From contig DAIOHQ010000212.1 of the NCBI GenBank assembly GCA_036744635.1, forward strand, positions 1 to 8,731: 8,731 nucleotides of DNA, in the 5' to 3' direction. Below the pieces are notes generated by a model. That model saw nothing but the letters and a program-made list of their open reading frames with translations, was not told the origin of the DNA and did not search any database. Source of the DNA: DAIOHQ01 sp036744635 (GTDB taxonomy: Bacteria; Planctomycetota; Phycisphaerae; Tepidisphaerales; Tepidisphaeraceae). Shown piece by piece: positions 1 to 6,258 of this stretch; position 1 is the first letter of the stretch, and every line of letters begins with the position of its first letter. Made by a program: the position numbers and the translations under genes.

Positions 1-30
1 CCCTCGCGGTTAAATCCTTCCCCCACAACC

Positions 31-60
31 ATCTGCGTTCATCCGCGTTCATCTGTGGTT
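31..60. repeat. Three tandem 10-base units (ATCYGYGTTC-like)
   Basis: Units ATCTGCGTTC, ATCCGCGTTC and ATCTGTGGTT stand head to tail at 31-40, 41-50 and 51-60. The type resembles short intergenic repeats I recall from planctomycete and verrucomicrobial genomes. No function is evident. Confidence 0.6.
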
Positions 61-248
61 TCCAGTCCCTCCCAAGTGTTGCGCGCACGGCGCGCCGCCA
101 GCGCAACTCCGCCCCTCTATAGAGAGACCGAACTTTTTTCAAAAGGAGGCCGTCATGTTCCCCAACCAACCATCCACCGTCAGCGCCTCCTCCCCAAATT
201 TGAAATTTGCATTTTTCAATTTTCAATTTGCAATCCTCCCTCCCCTCC

Positions 249-290
249 AAATGTCCCACTCCCATCCAAATCTGCACGAATGGGACATTT
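249..290. repeat. Inverted repeat AAATGTCCCA / TGGGACATTT
   Basis: AAATGTCCCA (249-258) is perfectly complementary to TGGGACATTT (281-290), with 22 bases between the arms. The same AATGTCCCA word recurs directly at 328-357. The arrangement could be a hairpin or an operator-like cluster upstream of sucD. Which of these it is cannot be told from sequence alone. Confidence 0.6.
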
Positions 291-327
291 TCACAACTCC
301 GGCACTGTCCACGATTAACATCAATCC

Positions 328-357
328 AATGTCCCACAATGTCGCAGAATGTCCCAC
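328..357. repeat. Three tandem 10-base units (AATGTCSCAS)
   Basis: AATGTCCCAC (328-337), AATGTCGCAG (338-347) and AATGTCCCAC (348-357) are directly adjacent. One unit is about one helical turn, so copies face the same side of the DNA. The word matches the arms of the inverted repeat at 249-290. Confidence 0.7.
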
Positions 358-381
358 ATCTCATTTTCTCTCCCCCTTCAA

Positions 382-429
382 CGCCCAAAGGGCACCCGAA
401 TCCGCACCGCCCAAAGTGTACCCGAATCC
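382..429. repeat. Tandem repeat, 22-base units with 26-base period
   Basis: The segments 382-403 and 408-429 match at 20 of 22 positions. Both begin CGCCCAAAG and end ACCCGAATCC; the differences lie at positions 10 and 12 of the unit. The repeat lies 77 bases upstream of the sucD start. Confidence 0.65.
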
Positions 430-505
430 AAAATCCGACGGTCGCTCGGTCGCCCTTGCCGCACTGCCCCCCTCGCTATACCCTCCCCTCCCAACCGGAA
501 CCCCT

Positions 506-1411
<906 letters not shown>

Positions 1412-1428
1412 CCCGGAAAATTCAGAGC

Positions 1429-1577
1429 TCACCGCAGAGGCGCAGAGGACGCAGAGAAAGCACCGGAGAAATTCTATTGTGAGCTGCGCAACGTGCGCTG
1501 ACTATGATGAGAGAGAATAAATAGATAACTTGATTCTCTGTATGGTCTTCTCTGCGGTCTCTGCGTCTCGGCGGTGA
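1429..1577. repeat. Long inverted repeat of CGCAGAG units between sucD and the PhyH gene
   Basis: The left arm 1429-1460 (TCACCGCAGAGGCGCAGAGG...) is nearly complementary to 1547-1577 (...TCTCTGCGTCTCGGCGGTGA), with few differences over about 31 bases. Each arm is built from CGCAGAG-like subunits. About 86 bases of more AT-rich DNA separate the arms. Such CGCAGAG runs are, as I recall, common in intergenic DNA of Planctomycetota and related phyla. It could fold into a cruciform or act as a weak terminator after sucD; no T-run follows either arm. Confidence 0.7.
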
Positions 1578-1611
1578 ATAATCCGGGCTAACGCAAACAT
1601 CAGGAGCAACC

Positions 1612-2466
1612 ATGGCCGGCACACTTACTTCCGCACAAAAGGCTTTCTACGACGACAACGGCTACGTTCTCGTCAAAGGTGTTCTCAGCAAGGATGAAGC
1701 CGCGACCTATCGCCAGCATCTGCACGAGCTGGCCGAGCGCCTGCAGAAGGTGCGCAACATCGACGCCACCTGGGGCGCCATCCGCCAGACCCAGTCCGAG
1801 GCGCAGAAAACCGTCATCCTGCATTGCCATGACGTGCAGTTTTATGATGCGGTTTTCACCCGGCTGATCTGCGATCCGCGCCTCACCGGCATAGCCCAGT
1901 CGATCATCGGGCCCAACGTGCAGTTGCACCACACCAAGATGTTCATCAAGCCGCCGGAGAAGGGTTCGCCCTTCCCGATGCACCAGGATGCGCCCTATTT
2001 CCCGCATGATAAGCACTCGATGATCGCCGCCATCATCCACTTCGACGATGCCCCACTGGAGAAGGGATGCGTGCGGGTCATGCCCGGCTCGCACAAGCTC
2101 GGCGTGCTCGAACACGAGCGCAACAGCAGCATCAACCTGCCGATGGACAAGTATCCCATCGACAAGGCGACGCCCTGCCCGGCCGAGGCGGGGGATGTGC
2201 TCTTCTTCTCCTACCTGACGATCCATGGCTCAGGCGTGAACACCTCCAGCGAGGCCCGCACCACCATGTTGGTGCAGATGCGCGACCCCACCGATCCCCC
2301 GACCATCCGCGCCCACGAGTCGCGTGGCCAGGGAACGATGCTCGCCGGCATCGATCCAAGCTGCTGCACGATCAAACCCAGCAGCGAAAACAAACCCGCC
2401 ACTGGCGCCGCCGCGGCCGCGCCGACGATGGGCACTCCCGTCATGGGGGCCAAGAGCGGCATGTGA
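1612..2466 (+). CDS. Phytanoyl-CoA dioxygenase (PhyH) family protein
   Basis: This is a 284-residue Fe(II)/2-oxoglutarate-dependent oxygenase of the PhyH family. The N-terminus (TSAQKAFYDDNGYVLVKGVL, residues 6-25) is the typical family opening. The metal-binding facial triad is visible as His124-x-Asp126 in FPMHQDAPYF and His205 in TIHGSGVNTS. Arg216 in SSEARTTM is the expected 2-oxoglutarate anchor. The motif VMPGSHKLG (156-164) is also typical. The substrate cannot be read from sequence: bacterial members hydroxylate varied small molecules and phytanoyl-CoA itself is unlikely. The last 25 residues are Ala/Pro/Gly/Met-rich and probably disordered. AGGAG at 1602-1606, 5 bases before ATG 1612, supports the start. 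The gene stands alone: 200 bases of repeat-bearing spacer lie before it, and a separate promoter starts the next gene. Confidence 0.9.
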   Translation: MAGTLTSAQKAFYDDNGYVLVKGVLSKDEAATYRQHLHELAERLQKVRNIDATWGAIRQTQSEAQKTVILHCHDVQFYDAVFTRLICDPRLTGIAQSIIGPNVQLHHTKMFIKPPEKGSPFPMHQDAPYFPHDKHSMIAAIIHFDDAPLEKGCVRVMPGSHKLGVLEHERNSSINLPMDKYPIDKATPCPAEAGDVLFFSYLTIHGSGVNTSSEARTTMLVQMRDPTDPPTIRAHESRGQGTMLAGIDPSCCTIKPSSENKPATGAAAAAPTMGTPVMGAKSGM

Positions 2467-2504
2467 TGCTTGTGGCGCGCACACCGCGCGGGCGGCGCCG
2501 CGGC

Positions 2505-2533
2505 TTGAGAGTCCCGGCGGGAACCCGTACAAT
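2505..2533 (+). promoter_or_regulatory. Sigma-70-like promoter for the helicase gene
   Basis: TTGAGA (2505-2510) and TACAAT (2528-2533) each match the consensus hexamers at 5 of 6 positions and are 17 bases apart, the optimal spacing. Transcription would start near 2540, about 27 bases before ATG 2567. This agrees with the homology-based start and argues against the longer in-frame reading from 2324. Confidence 0.6.
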
Positions 2534-2566
2534 CCGCTGACTCGGCACACGCCCGCGCCGGCCATT

Positions 2567-4099
2567 ATGAGCGATAAAACCGAACACCCTCCCGTTCCCG
2601 AAGCCTTTGCCGCCCTCGGGATTCGTCCTTCCATTCTCCGTGCCCTGGCGCAGGAAAAATTCACCACGCCCTCGGAAATCCAGACGCTGCTGATCCCCCG
2701 CGCCCTGGCCGGGGTGGACATCCTCGGCCAGGCCCGCACCGGCACCGGCAAGACCGCCGCCTTCGGCATTCCCATCCTGCAAAAATGCACCCGGGGTGTA
2801 GCGACACAGGCGATCATCCTGGTGCCGACCCGTGAATTGGCCGTGCAGGTGGAGGGGGAGATCAAGCGCCTCGGCCAGCACACGCCCATCCGCACGGTGG
2901 CGGTCTATGGCGGGCAGAAAATCGCCGCCCAGATGAAGTTTCTGCGCCACGGGCCGGAGATCCTGGTCGGCACGCCCGGCCGGGTGATCGACCTGCTCGA
3001 CCGGTGCATCATTGAATTCGCGAACATCCGCTTCGTCGTGCTCGATGAGGTGGACCGGATGCTGGATATCGGCTTCCGCGACGACATCCGCAACATCCTC
3101 TCGCGCATCCGGCGGAAGGGACAGGATACTTCTGCCCGCCCGTTGCCCGTCGCCGTTGAGGCGCAGCCGGCGGAGATCAGTGAAAGCCGTGCCGAGATGG
3201 GAGTCGCCGGCGGCGATCACGAAGGCGGCGGGGAGGATGAATTGGGAGAACATCCCCAGACGGTGTTTGTCTCGGCTACCATTTCGGCGGAGATTGAGAA
3301 GCTGGGCCGGCAGTACATGCGCGAGCCGGTGGAGAAACTGATCGCAGCCGGCTCGGACGAAAAGCCGACGGTTGAAGAGGTCGAGCAGTATTATTTCTCT
3401 GTCCAGCCGTGGGACAAATATCGGCTCTTGCGGATGCTGCTGGAGCGGGAGAATCCCGATTTGGCCATCGTCTTCTGCAGGACCAAGCGCGGCGCTGAGA
3501 AGCTGGCCAAGAAGCTGCACGCCGACGGCATCGAGTGCCGCGAGATTCACGGCAATCTGGCGCAGAACAAACGCGACCGGGTGATGAAGGGATTTCGCGG
3601 CGGGAAGTTCGACGTGCTGATCGCCACCGATCTGGCCAGCCGCGGCATCGACGTCGCGGATATCAGCCACATCGTCAACTATGACATCCCCGATGACCCC
3701 GAAGTGTACGTCCATCGCGTTGGCCGCACGGCACGGATGGGGGCGGCCGGCAAGGCTTATACCCTGGTGGCGCGTGACCAGGGGGAACAGCTCACCAAGG
3801 TTGAGCTGCTCATCAACATGGTCATCCAGCAGGCCCAGATTGAAGGCTTCGAGCCCAACCCGCCGCCATCCGATTGGACGGATCTGCCGCCGGGATTCGG
3901 CGGCGACAATACGCCATCCAAGCCGATCGTGAATCGCTTCGATCGCCCCTACGGCGCCCCCTCGGCCGCCGCCGCGGGCAGCCAGTTCGGTTCGGCCGGA
4001 GAGCCGGCCGGGACCGCATCGCCGATCACGCTCCCCCCGCCCCCGCGCACCATCGGCAGCAAAATCCCCATCAACCGCCGCCACCGCCGCCGCCGCTAA
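2567..4099 (+). CDS. DEAD-box ATP-dependent RNA helicase (DEVD variant with linker insertion)
   Basis: This 510-residue RNA-unwinding ATPase is probably involved in ribosome assembly or RNA turnover. Motifs appear in order: Q-motif region ending KFTTPSEIQ (31-39), Walker A ARTGTGKT (56-63), Ia PTRELA (87-92), GG (115-116), Ib TPGR (136-139), motif II DEVD (160-163, in place of DEAD), III SAT (236-238), IV VFCRTKRG (302-309), V ATDLASRGID (353-362) and VI HRVGRTAR (383-390). Between II and III there are 72 residues where RhlE-type enzymes have about 27. The extra part (about 184-230) is Glu/Gly/Ala-rich and acidic. The C-terminal tail (about 430-510) is Pro/Gly-rich and ends in a basic NRRHRRRR, a likely RNA-binding tail. 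No Shine-Dalgarno precedes ATG 2567; the start rests on homology and on the promoter at 2505-2533. It resembles RhlE/CsdA-type proteins, but I do not assign a symbol. Confidence 0.95.
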   Translation: MSDKTEHPPVPEAFAALGIRPSILRALAQEKFTTPSEIQTLLIPRALAGVDILGQARTGTGKTAAFGIPILQKCTRGVATQAIILVPTRELAVQVEGEIKRLGQHTPIRTVAVYGGQKIAAQMKFLRHGPEILVGTPGRVIDLLDRCIIEFANIRFVVLDEVDRMLDIGFRDDIRNILSRIRRKGQDTSARPLPVAVEAQPAEISESRAEMGVAGGDHEGGGEDELGEHPQTVFVSATISAEIEKLGRQYMREPVEKLIAAGSDEKPTVEEVEQYYFSVQPWDKYRLLRMLLERENPDLAIVFCRTKRGAEKLAKKLHADGIECREIHGNLAQNKRDRVMKGFRGGKFDVLIATDLASRGIDVADISHIVNYDIPDDPEVYVHRVGRTARMGAAGKAYTLVARDQGEQLTKVELLINMVIQQAQIEGFEPNPPPSDWTDLPPGFGGDNTPSKPIVNRFDRPYGAPSAAAAGSQFGSAGEPAGTASPITLPPPPRTIGSKIPINRRHRRRR

Positions 4100-4117
4100 C
4101 TCCTGCGGAGGGCACTA

Positions 4118-4195
4118 CCGCCGGAGTACCGGCGGCGCCTGCGGTGGGCAATTCGGCGAGTACGCCGCCACACGCGCTCCGTGTTGCTGCGCGGA
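4118..4195 (+). repeat. REP-like modular hairpin repeat, copy 1
   Basis: Three hairpins follow the helicase stop codon within 100 bases. CCGCCGG-AGTA-CCGGCGG (4118-4135) is a perfect 7-base stem. CCTGCGGTGGGCAATT then leads to CGGCG-AGTA-CGCCG (4154-4167), a perfect 5-base stem. TCCGTG-TTGCTG-CGCGGA (4178-4195) pairs with one G-U. The same modules recur at 5524-5610, 6028-6093 and, inverted, 8675-8731. No T-run follows, so an intrinsic terminator is unlikely, but mRNA 3'-end protection is possible. Confidence 0.75.
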
Positions 4196-4283
4196 AGCTC
4201 ATCGCCGGCGGTTGCCGGTGAATCCGCGATCGGTGATGCTGGATCGGCTGAGCGAGTGGCATACAATTTCATTGGAGTAAACA

Positions 4284-4742
4284 ATGGATCAGAACCTGAC
4301 CGAGATTCTTCAGAAGAAGCAGAAGCAGTCCGCCGCCGGGACGGGGATCGACTGGGATGACCGCCGCAACAAGTATCTCGCTGCGCTGGATGCCCTATAC
4401 CATCAGATCGAGACGATCCTCGCCGAACCAATCGCGCAGAAAACGGTTGTATCGCAGCGACGCCCGAAGGAACTCAGCGAGAACTACATCGGCACCTATA
4501 AGATTGACGACCTGATCCTGGTCATCGGCGATGAACAGGTTCGCTTTTCGCCGCGCGGGCGCAACATCGCAGGCGCCAGTGGGCGCGTGGACGTGCTCGG
4601 CGAGCGCGGAGAACCCGAGGTGCTGATCGTGCAGCCCGACGGCCGATGGAGTTTCGTGCAGACTCGCCAGCCCACCCTCAAAGTCGTGCCCTTCGATGAA
4701 TCGTCGCTGGCCGAGGTCCTCAAGCGCGTGATGAAGGAGTAG
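4284..4742 (+). CDS. Hypothetical protein, first gene of the HEPN operon (candidate antitoxin)
   Basis: I do not recognise the family. The 152 residues divide into two parts. The N-terminal half (1-65) is charged and helical, with a Lys/Gln-rich start and a GIDWDDRRNKYLAALDALYHQ segment. The C-terminal half (66-152) looks beta-rich: repeated strands such as TYKIDDLILVIGD, RVDVLGERG and PEVLIVQPDGRWSFV, closing with a short helix (ESSLAEVLKRVMKE). There is no signal peptide, membrane segment or obvious DNA-binding helix-turn-helix. GGAG at 4274-4277, 6 bases before ATG 4284, is a good ribosome site. A -10-like TACAAT (4262-4267) lies just upstream, with no clear -35. Its stop is 7 bases before the HEPN gene start, so the two are probably co-translated. 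By position it could be the antitoxin or a partner of the HEPN protein; that is inference. Confidence 0.8.
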   Translation: MDQNLTEILQKKQKQSAAGTGIDWDDRRNKYLAALDALYHQIETILAEPIAQKTVVSQRRPKELSENYIGTYKIDDLILVIGDEQVRFSPRGRNIAGASGRVDVLGERGEPEVLIVQPDGRWSFVQTRQPTLKVVPFDESSLAEVLKRVMKE

Positions 4743-4749
4743 GCGCGCC

Positions 4750-5319
4750 GTGCCTCTAGGCCCCATCGATCCAGACACCGGAGAGCGGCAGACGCTTGAT
4801 GAAATCCGCGACTGGCAGCGCGGGATGGTCGAGGCGCTGGTCGACCAACGCGCTTTGGTCGCGCGCGCCATTCGCGAAGGTTCTGCCGTCACGACGAGAT
4901 TTGCGACGATGCCCGAAGCCGATCTTGATGGATACTTCGACATCCAACAGCGCGAGTTGGAGCGGCTCACCATGCTCAACCTCGTCGCCAGCGCCGAAGC
5001 GAGCATCAAGGATGATTACTTCCACCGCGTCAGGAAGCACCTCAAAGATCCTCTCTCCCGGGCGTACCAGAACTGGTGCAAGAAGCTTCCGGCCACGAAA
5101 AGGCGTCGCCCTGACTTTGACAAGGGCGGCATTCTCGAAGTGCTCAAGGGCGCGAAGGTAATGCAGGATCACATCGTCAGAGAGTACCGCGAGTGCCTGA
5201 GGACGCGGCATTGGGTCGGGCATGGTCGCAATTGGGAAAAGCCGGAGGAAGTGGATGAACTCGACCCCGACGATGTCTACGACCGCGCCAGCGCCTTGCT
5301 ACAGGCGATGCCGACATGA
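4750..5319 (+). CDS. HEPN-domain protein (RiboL-PSP-HEPN-like), candidate ribonuclease toxin
   Basis: This 189-residue soluble protein is predicted to be all-helical. The C-terminal segment ECLRTRHWVGHGRNW (148-162) contains Arg153-His-x3-His158, the R-polar-x(3)-H motif that forms the composite RNase site in dimeric HEPN proteins. The following GRNW and the upstream helix LVASAEASIKDDY (78-90), with its conserved-type Glu83, fit the RiboL-PSP/MAE_28990-like HEPN group as I recall it. HEPN proteins of this kind act as RNA-cleaving toxins or abortive-infection effectors. The GTG at 4750 follows the upstream stop by 7 bases; no strong Shine-Dalgarno is seen, so coupling to the upstream gene is likely. 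The next in-frame ATG would be at residue 26. The HEPN call is good; toxin activity is inferred from family and operon form. Confidence 0.8.
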   Translation: MPLGPIDPDTGERQTLDEIRDWQRGMVEALVDQRALVARAIREGSAVTTRFATMPEADLDGYFDIQQRELERLTMLNLVASAEASIKDDYFHRVRKHLKDPLSRAYQNWCKKLPATKRRRPDFDKGGILEVLKGAKVMQDHIVREYRECLRTRHWVGHGRNWEKPEEVDELDPDDVYDRASALLQAMPT

Positions 5320-5333
5320 TTTCCTGAGTCTGT

Positions 5334-5519
5334 AGGGCGGCCATCGCGCTGGGCGGAATTCCCAACAAGGTGCTCTCTCGGCGACATGGGGCTGGACGGG
5401 CGGATCTTCCCCGTCGGCACCAAGCCGGCGGAGGAGTGGGGCAGGGCGGGCTCTATTCCGATGACTGGTTCCCGATTCAGGTGAAGCAGATGGACAAGGT
5501 GGGCAGGCCGGACATCAAA
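5334..5519 (+). pseudogene. Frameshifted C-terminal remnant of a DNA methylase/restriction-type protein
   Basis: Just after the HEPN stop, three stretches in two frames read like one protein region. They are ALGGIPNKVL in the frame of 5334 (about 5346-5375), DMGLDGRIFPVGTKPAEEWG in the frame of ATG 5386, and LYSDDWFPIQVKQMDKVGRP back in the first frame (about 5451-5510). The phrase WFPIQVKQxDKVGRPDI is, as I recall, typical of the C-terminal part of large site-specific DNA methyltransferase (Mod-like) proteins, where it continues into FEA. Here homology stops at about 5519 and the REP-like repeat begins at 5524. There is no start codon or catalytic domain, so this is a dead fragment. The two frame changes could be mutations or, less likely, sequencing errors. 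Confidence 0.6.
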
Positions 5520-5523
5520 GCCG

Positions 5524-5610
5524 CACCTGCGGTGGGCAATTCGGCGAGTACGCCGCACCTGCGGTGGGCACACCTGCGGTGGGCACCATACCCGCTCCGC
5601 GTTGCTGGGC
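5524..5610 (+). repeat. REP-like modular hairpin repeat, copy 2, with triplicated CACCTGCGGTGGGCA
   Basis: CACCTGCGGTGGGCA occurs three times: 5524-5538, 5556-5570 and 5571-5585, the last two directly adjacent. The unit is itself a small inverted repeat (CACC/GGTG). Between the first two lies the perfect stem CGGCG-AGTA-CGCCG (5542-5555). A degenerate half of the third module (CTCCGCGTTGCTG, about 5596-5608) follows, lacking its CGCGGA arm. The 31 bases at 5526-5556 are identical to 4138-4168 in copy 1. Confidence 0.8.
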
Positions 5611-5628
5611 TATTTCATCCTCGCATCT

Positions 5629-5913
5629 TCAATTCGGCTTGCCTTGCAGGGCGGCGAGGGCGATGGCGGCCTGGCGGAGCTTCTCTTCGGCGGCGGCCTG
5701 GGCCGCCCGGGCAGCGCGTTCGGCGGCGCAGGCCTCCAGCCAGGCCTGGTGTTTCCGTTCCACCTCGGCGAGTTCCTGCTCACCGATGCCCATGTGTTCG
5801 GGATGATCGCGAATGATGCGCAGCAAATTTTCCATCTGGGCGGTGCATTCTTCATCGCTCAAGGCAGCCCAGGCCGCATCGTCGTCCGGATCCAGCACCT
5901 TGATCTTCGCCAT
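5629..5913 (-). CDS. Small Ala/Glu-rich helical protein, hypothetical
   Basis: This is a 94-residue protein of unknown function on the minus strand, against all its neighbours. It opens MAKIKVLDPDDDAAWAAL and continues with a segment carrying RIIRDHPEHMGI (32-43). It ends in a long amphipathic helix rich in Ala, Glu, Arg and Gln (about 47-89), likely a coiled coil. There is no signal peptide or membrane segment. The start at 5913 was chosen because GGAG (5921-5924 on the plus strand as CTCC) lies 7 bases before it; the ATG two codons upstream (5919) is only 1 base from that site. An open frame extends to 6159, but its first part is translated repeat DNA. REP-like copies 2 and 3 flank the gene. 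The coding call rests on the ribosome site and on the protein-like composition. Confidence 0.6.
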   Translation of the reverse strand: MAKIKVLDPDDDAAWAALSDEECTAQMENLLRIIRDHPEHMGIGEQELAEVERKHQAWLEACAAERAARAAQAAAEEKLRQAAIALAALQGKPN

Positions 5914-5976
5914 CGCCATGCTCCGCCAGCCATCATCCCCGCCGCCTGCATACCGCGCCTCGGGCACCATTGCCAA

Positions 5977-5998
5977 CCCTCCGACCCCCTCCGACCCC
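5977..5998. repeat. Two tandem 10-base units CCCTCCGACC
   Basis: CCCTCCGACC stands at 5977-5986 and 5987-5996, followed by CC. It lies in the spacer between the minus-strand small gene and REP-like copy 3. No function is evident. Confidence 0.5.
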
Positions 5999-6027
5999 TC
6001 CCTGCGGACGGCACGTCGGCGGTAACA

Positions 6028-6093
6028 CACCTGCGGTGGGCAATTCCGCCGGAGTACCGTCGGCCATTCTTCACTCCGCGTTGCTGCGCGGAG
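6028..6093 (+). repeat. REP-like modular hairpin repeat, copy 3
   Basis: CACCTGCGGTGGGCA (6028-6042) and ATT lead to CCGCCGG-AGTA-CCGTCGG (6046-6063, one mismatch in a 7-base stem), then CTCCGCG-TTGCTG-CGCGGAG (6074-6093), a perfect 7-base stem. The spacing and order match copy 1, but the first stem has the 7-base CCGCCGG form in the position where copies 1 and 2 carry CGGCG. Confidence 0.8.
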
Positions 6094-6103
6094 GCACGGA
6101 GGG

Positions 6104-6131
6104 GGAGCGACGAAGCGAAGGAGCGACGAAG
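6104..6131. repeat. Direct repeat GGAGCGACGAAG, 16-base period
   Basis: GGAGCGACGAAG occurs at 6104-6115 and 6120-6131 directly behind REP-like copy 3. Runs of this type recur, as I recall, in planctomycete intergenic DNA next to the same hairpin repeat. From here to the methyltransferase start (6132-6258) no gene is seen. Confidence 0.55.
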
Positions 6132-6208
6132 GGGGAGACGGGGAAGATGCGGAACGCAAAGCGAAGAATTTGGAATGTGGCAGAACGTGAGACGAACCAG
6201 CAGCGCGT

Positions 6209-6236
6209 TTGCCAGGTTCGCCAATGTTGGTACACT
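6209..6236 (+). promoter_or_regulatory. Candidate promoter of the restriction-modification operon
   Basis: TTGCCA (6209-6214, 5 of 6 to the -35 consensus) and TACACT (6231-6236, 4 of 6 to the -10) are 16 bases apart. Transcription would start near 6243, giving a short leader of about 16 bases that still includes the Shine-Dalgarno at 6248-6253. No controller-protein gene or clear C-box was found. Confidence 0.4.
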
Positions 6237-6258
6237 TTCCGAAGATTAAGGAGAATCA

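Larger units (their letters stand above)
1..505. other. Repeat-rich non-coding leader upstream of sucD
   Basis: I see no convincing gene in this stretch. It holds a series of short repeats: three 10-base tandem units at 31-60, an AT-rich run of CAATTT-like units at 195-234, an inverted repeat at 249-290, three 10-base tandem units at 328-357 and a 26-base-period tandem at 382-429. An open frame in phase with sucD runs through it from ATG 155, but its translation is repeat-derived and of low complexity. A strong Shine-Dalgarno-like AAGGAGG (143-149) stands 5 bases before that ATG. A weak promoter-like pair lies at 456-482 (TTGCCG, 15 bases, TATACC), with a spacer shorter than usual. Confidence 0.6.

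Noticed and set aside
328..357. CRISPR-like array
   Set aside because: The units are 10 bases long with no spacers between them, and no cas genes are present.
2324..2566. 81-codon N-terminal extension of the helicase frame
   Set aside because: It overlaps the end of the dioxygenase gene in another frame and lies largely upstream of the promoter at 2505-2533. The helicase homology starts after 2567.
2441..4084. 547-residue open frame on the minus strand across the helicase
   Set aside because: It lies antiparallel over an unmistakable helicase gene in GC-rich DNA, where stop codons are rare on the opposite strand. Its translation shows no motif.
4100..4283. Intrinsic terminator after the helicase
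   Set aside because: Strong hairpins are present but none is followed by a T-run; they belong to the dispersed repeat family.
5524..5585. CRISPR-like array from the triplicated CACCTGCGGTGGGCA
   Set aside because: Spacing is 17 and 0 bases and the intervening DNA is part of the same hairpin repeat, which does not fit a CRISPR.
5914..6159. N-terminal extension of the small minus-strand gene
   Set aside because: The added residues are translations of REP-like copy 3 and of GAGCGACGAAG repeats, and the ribosome site fits the start at 5913.
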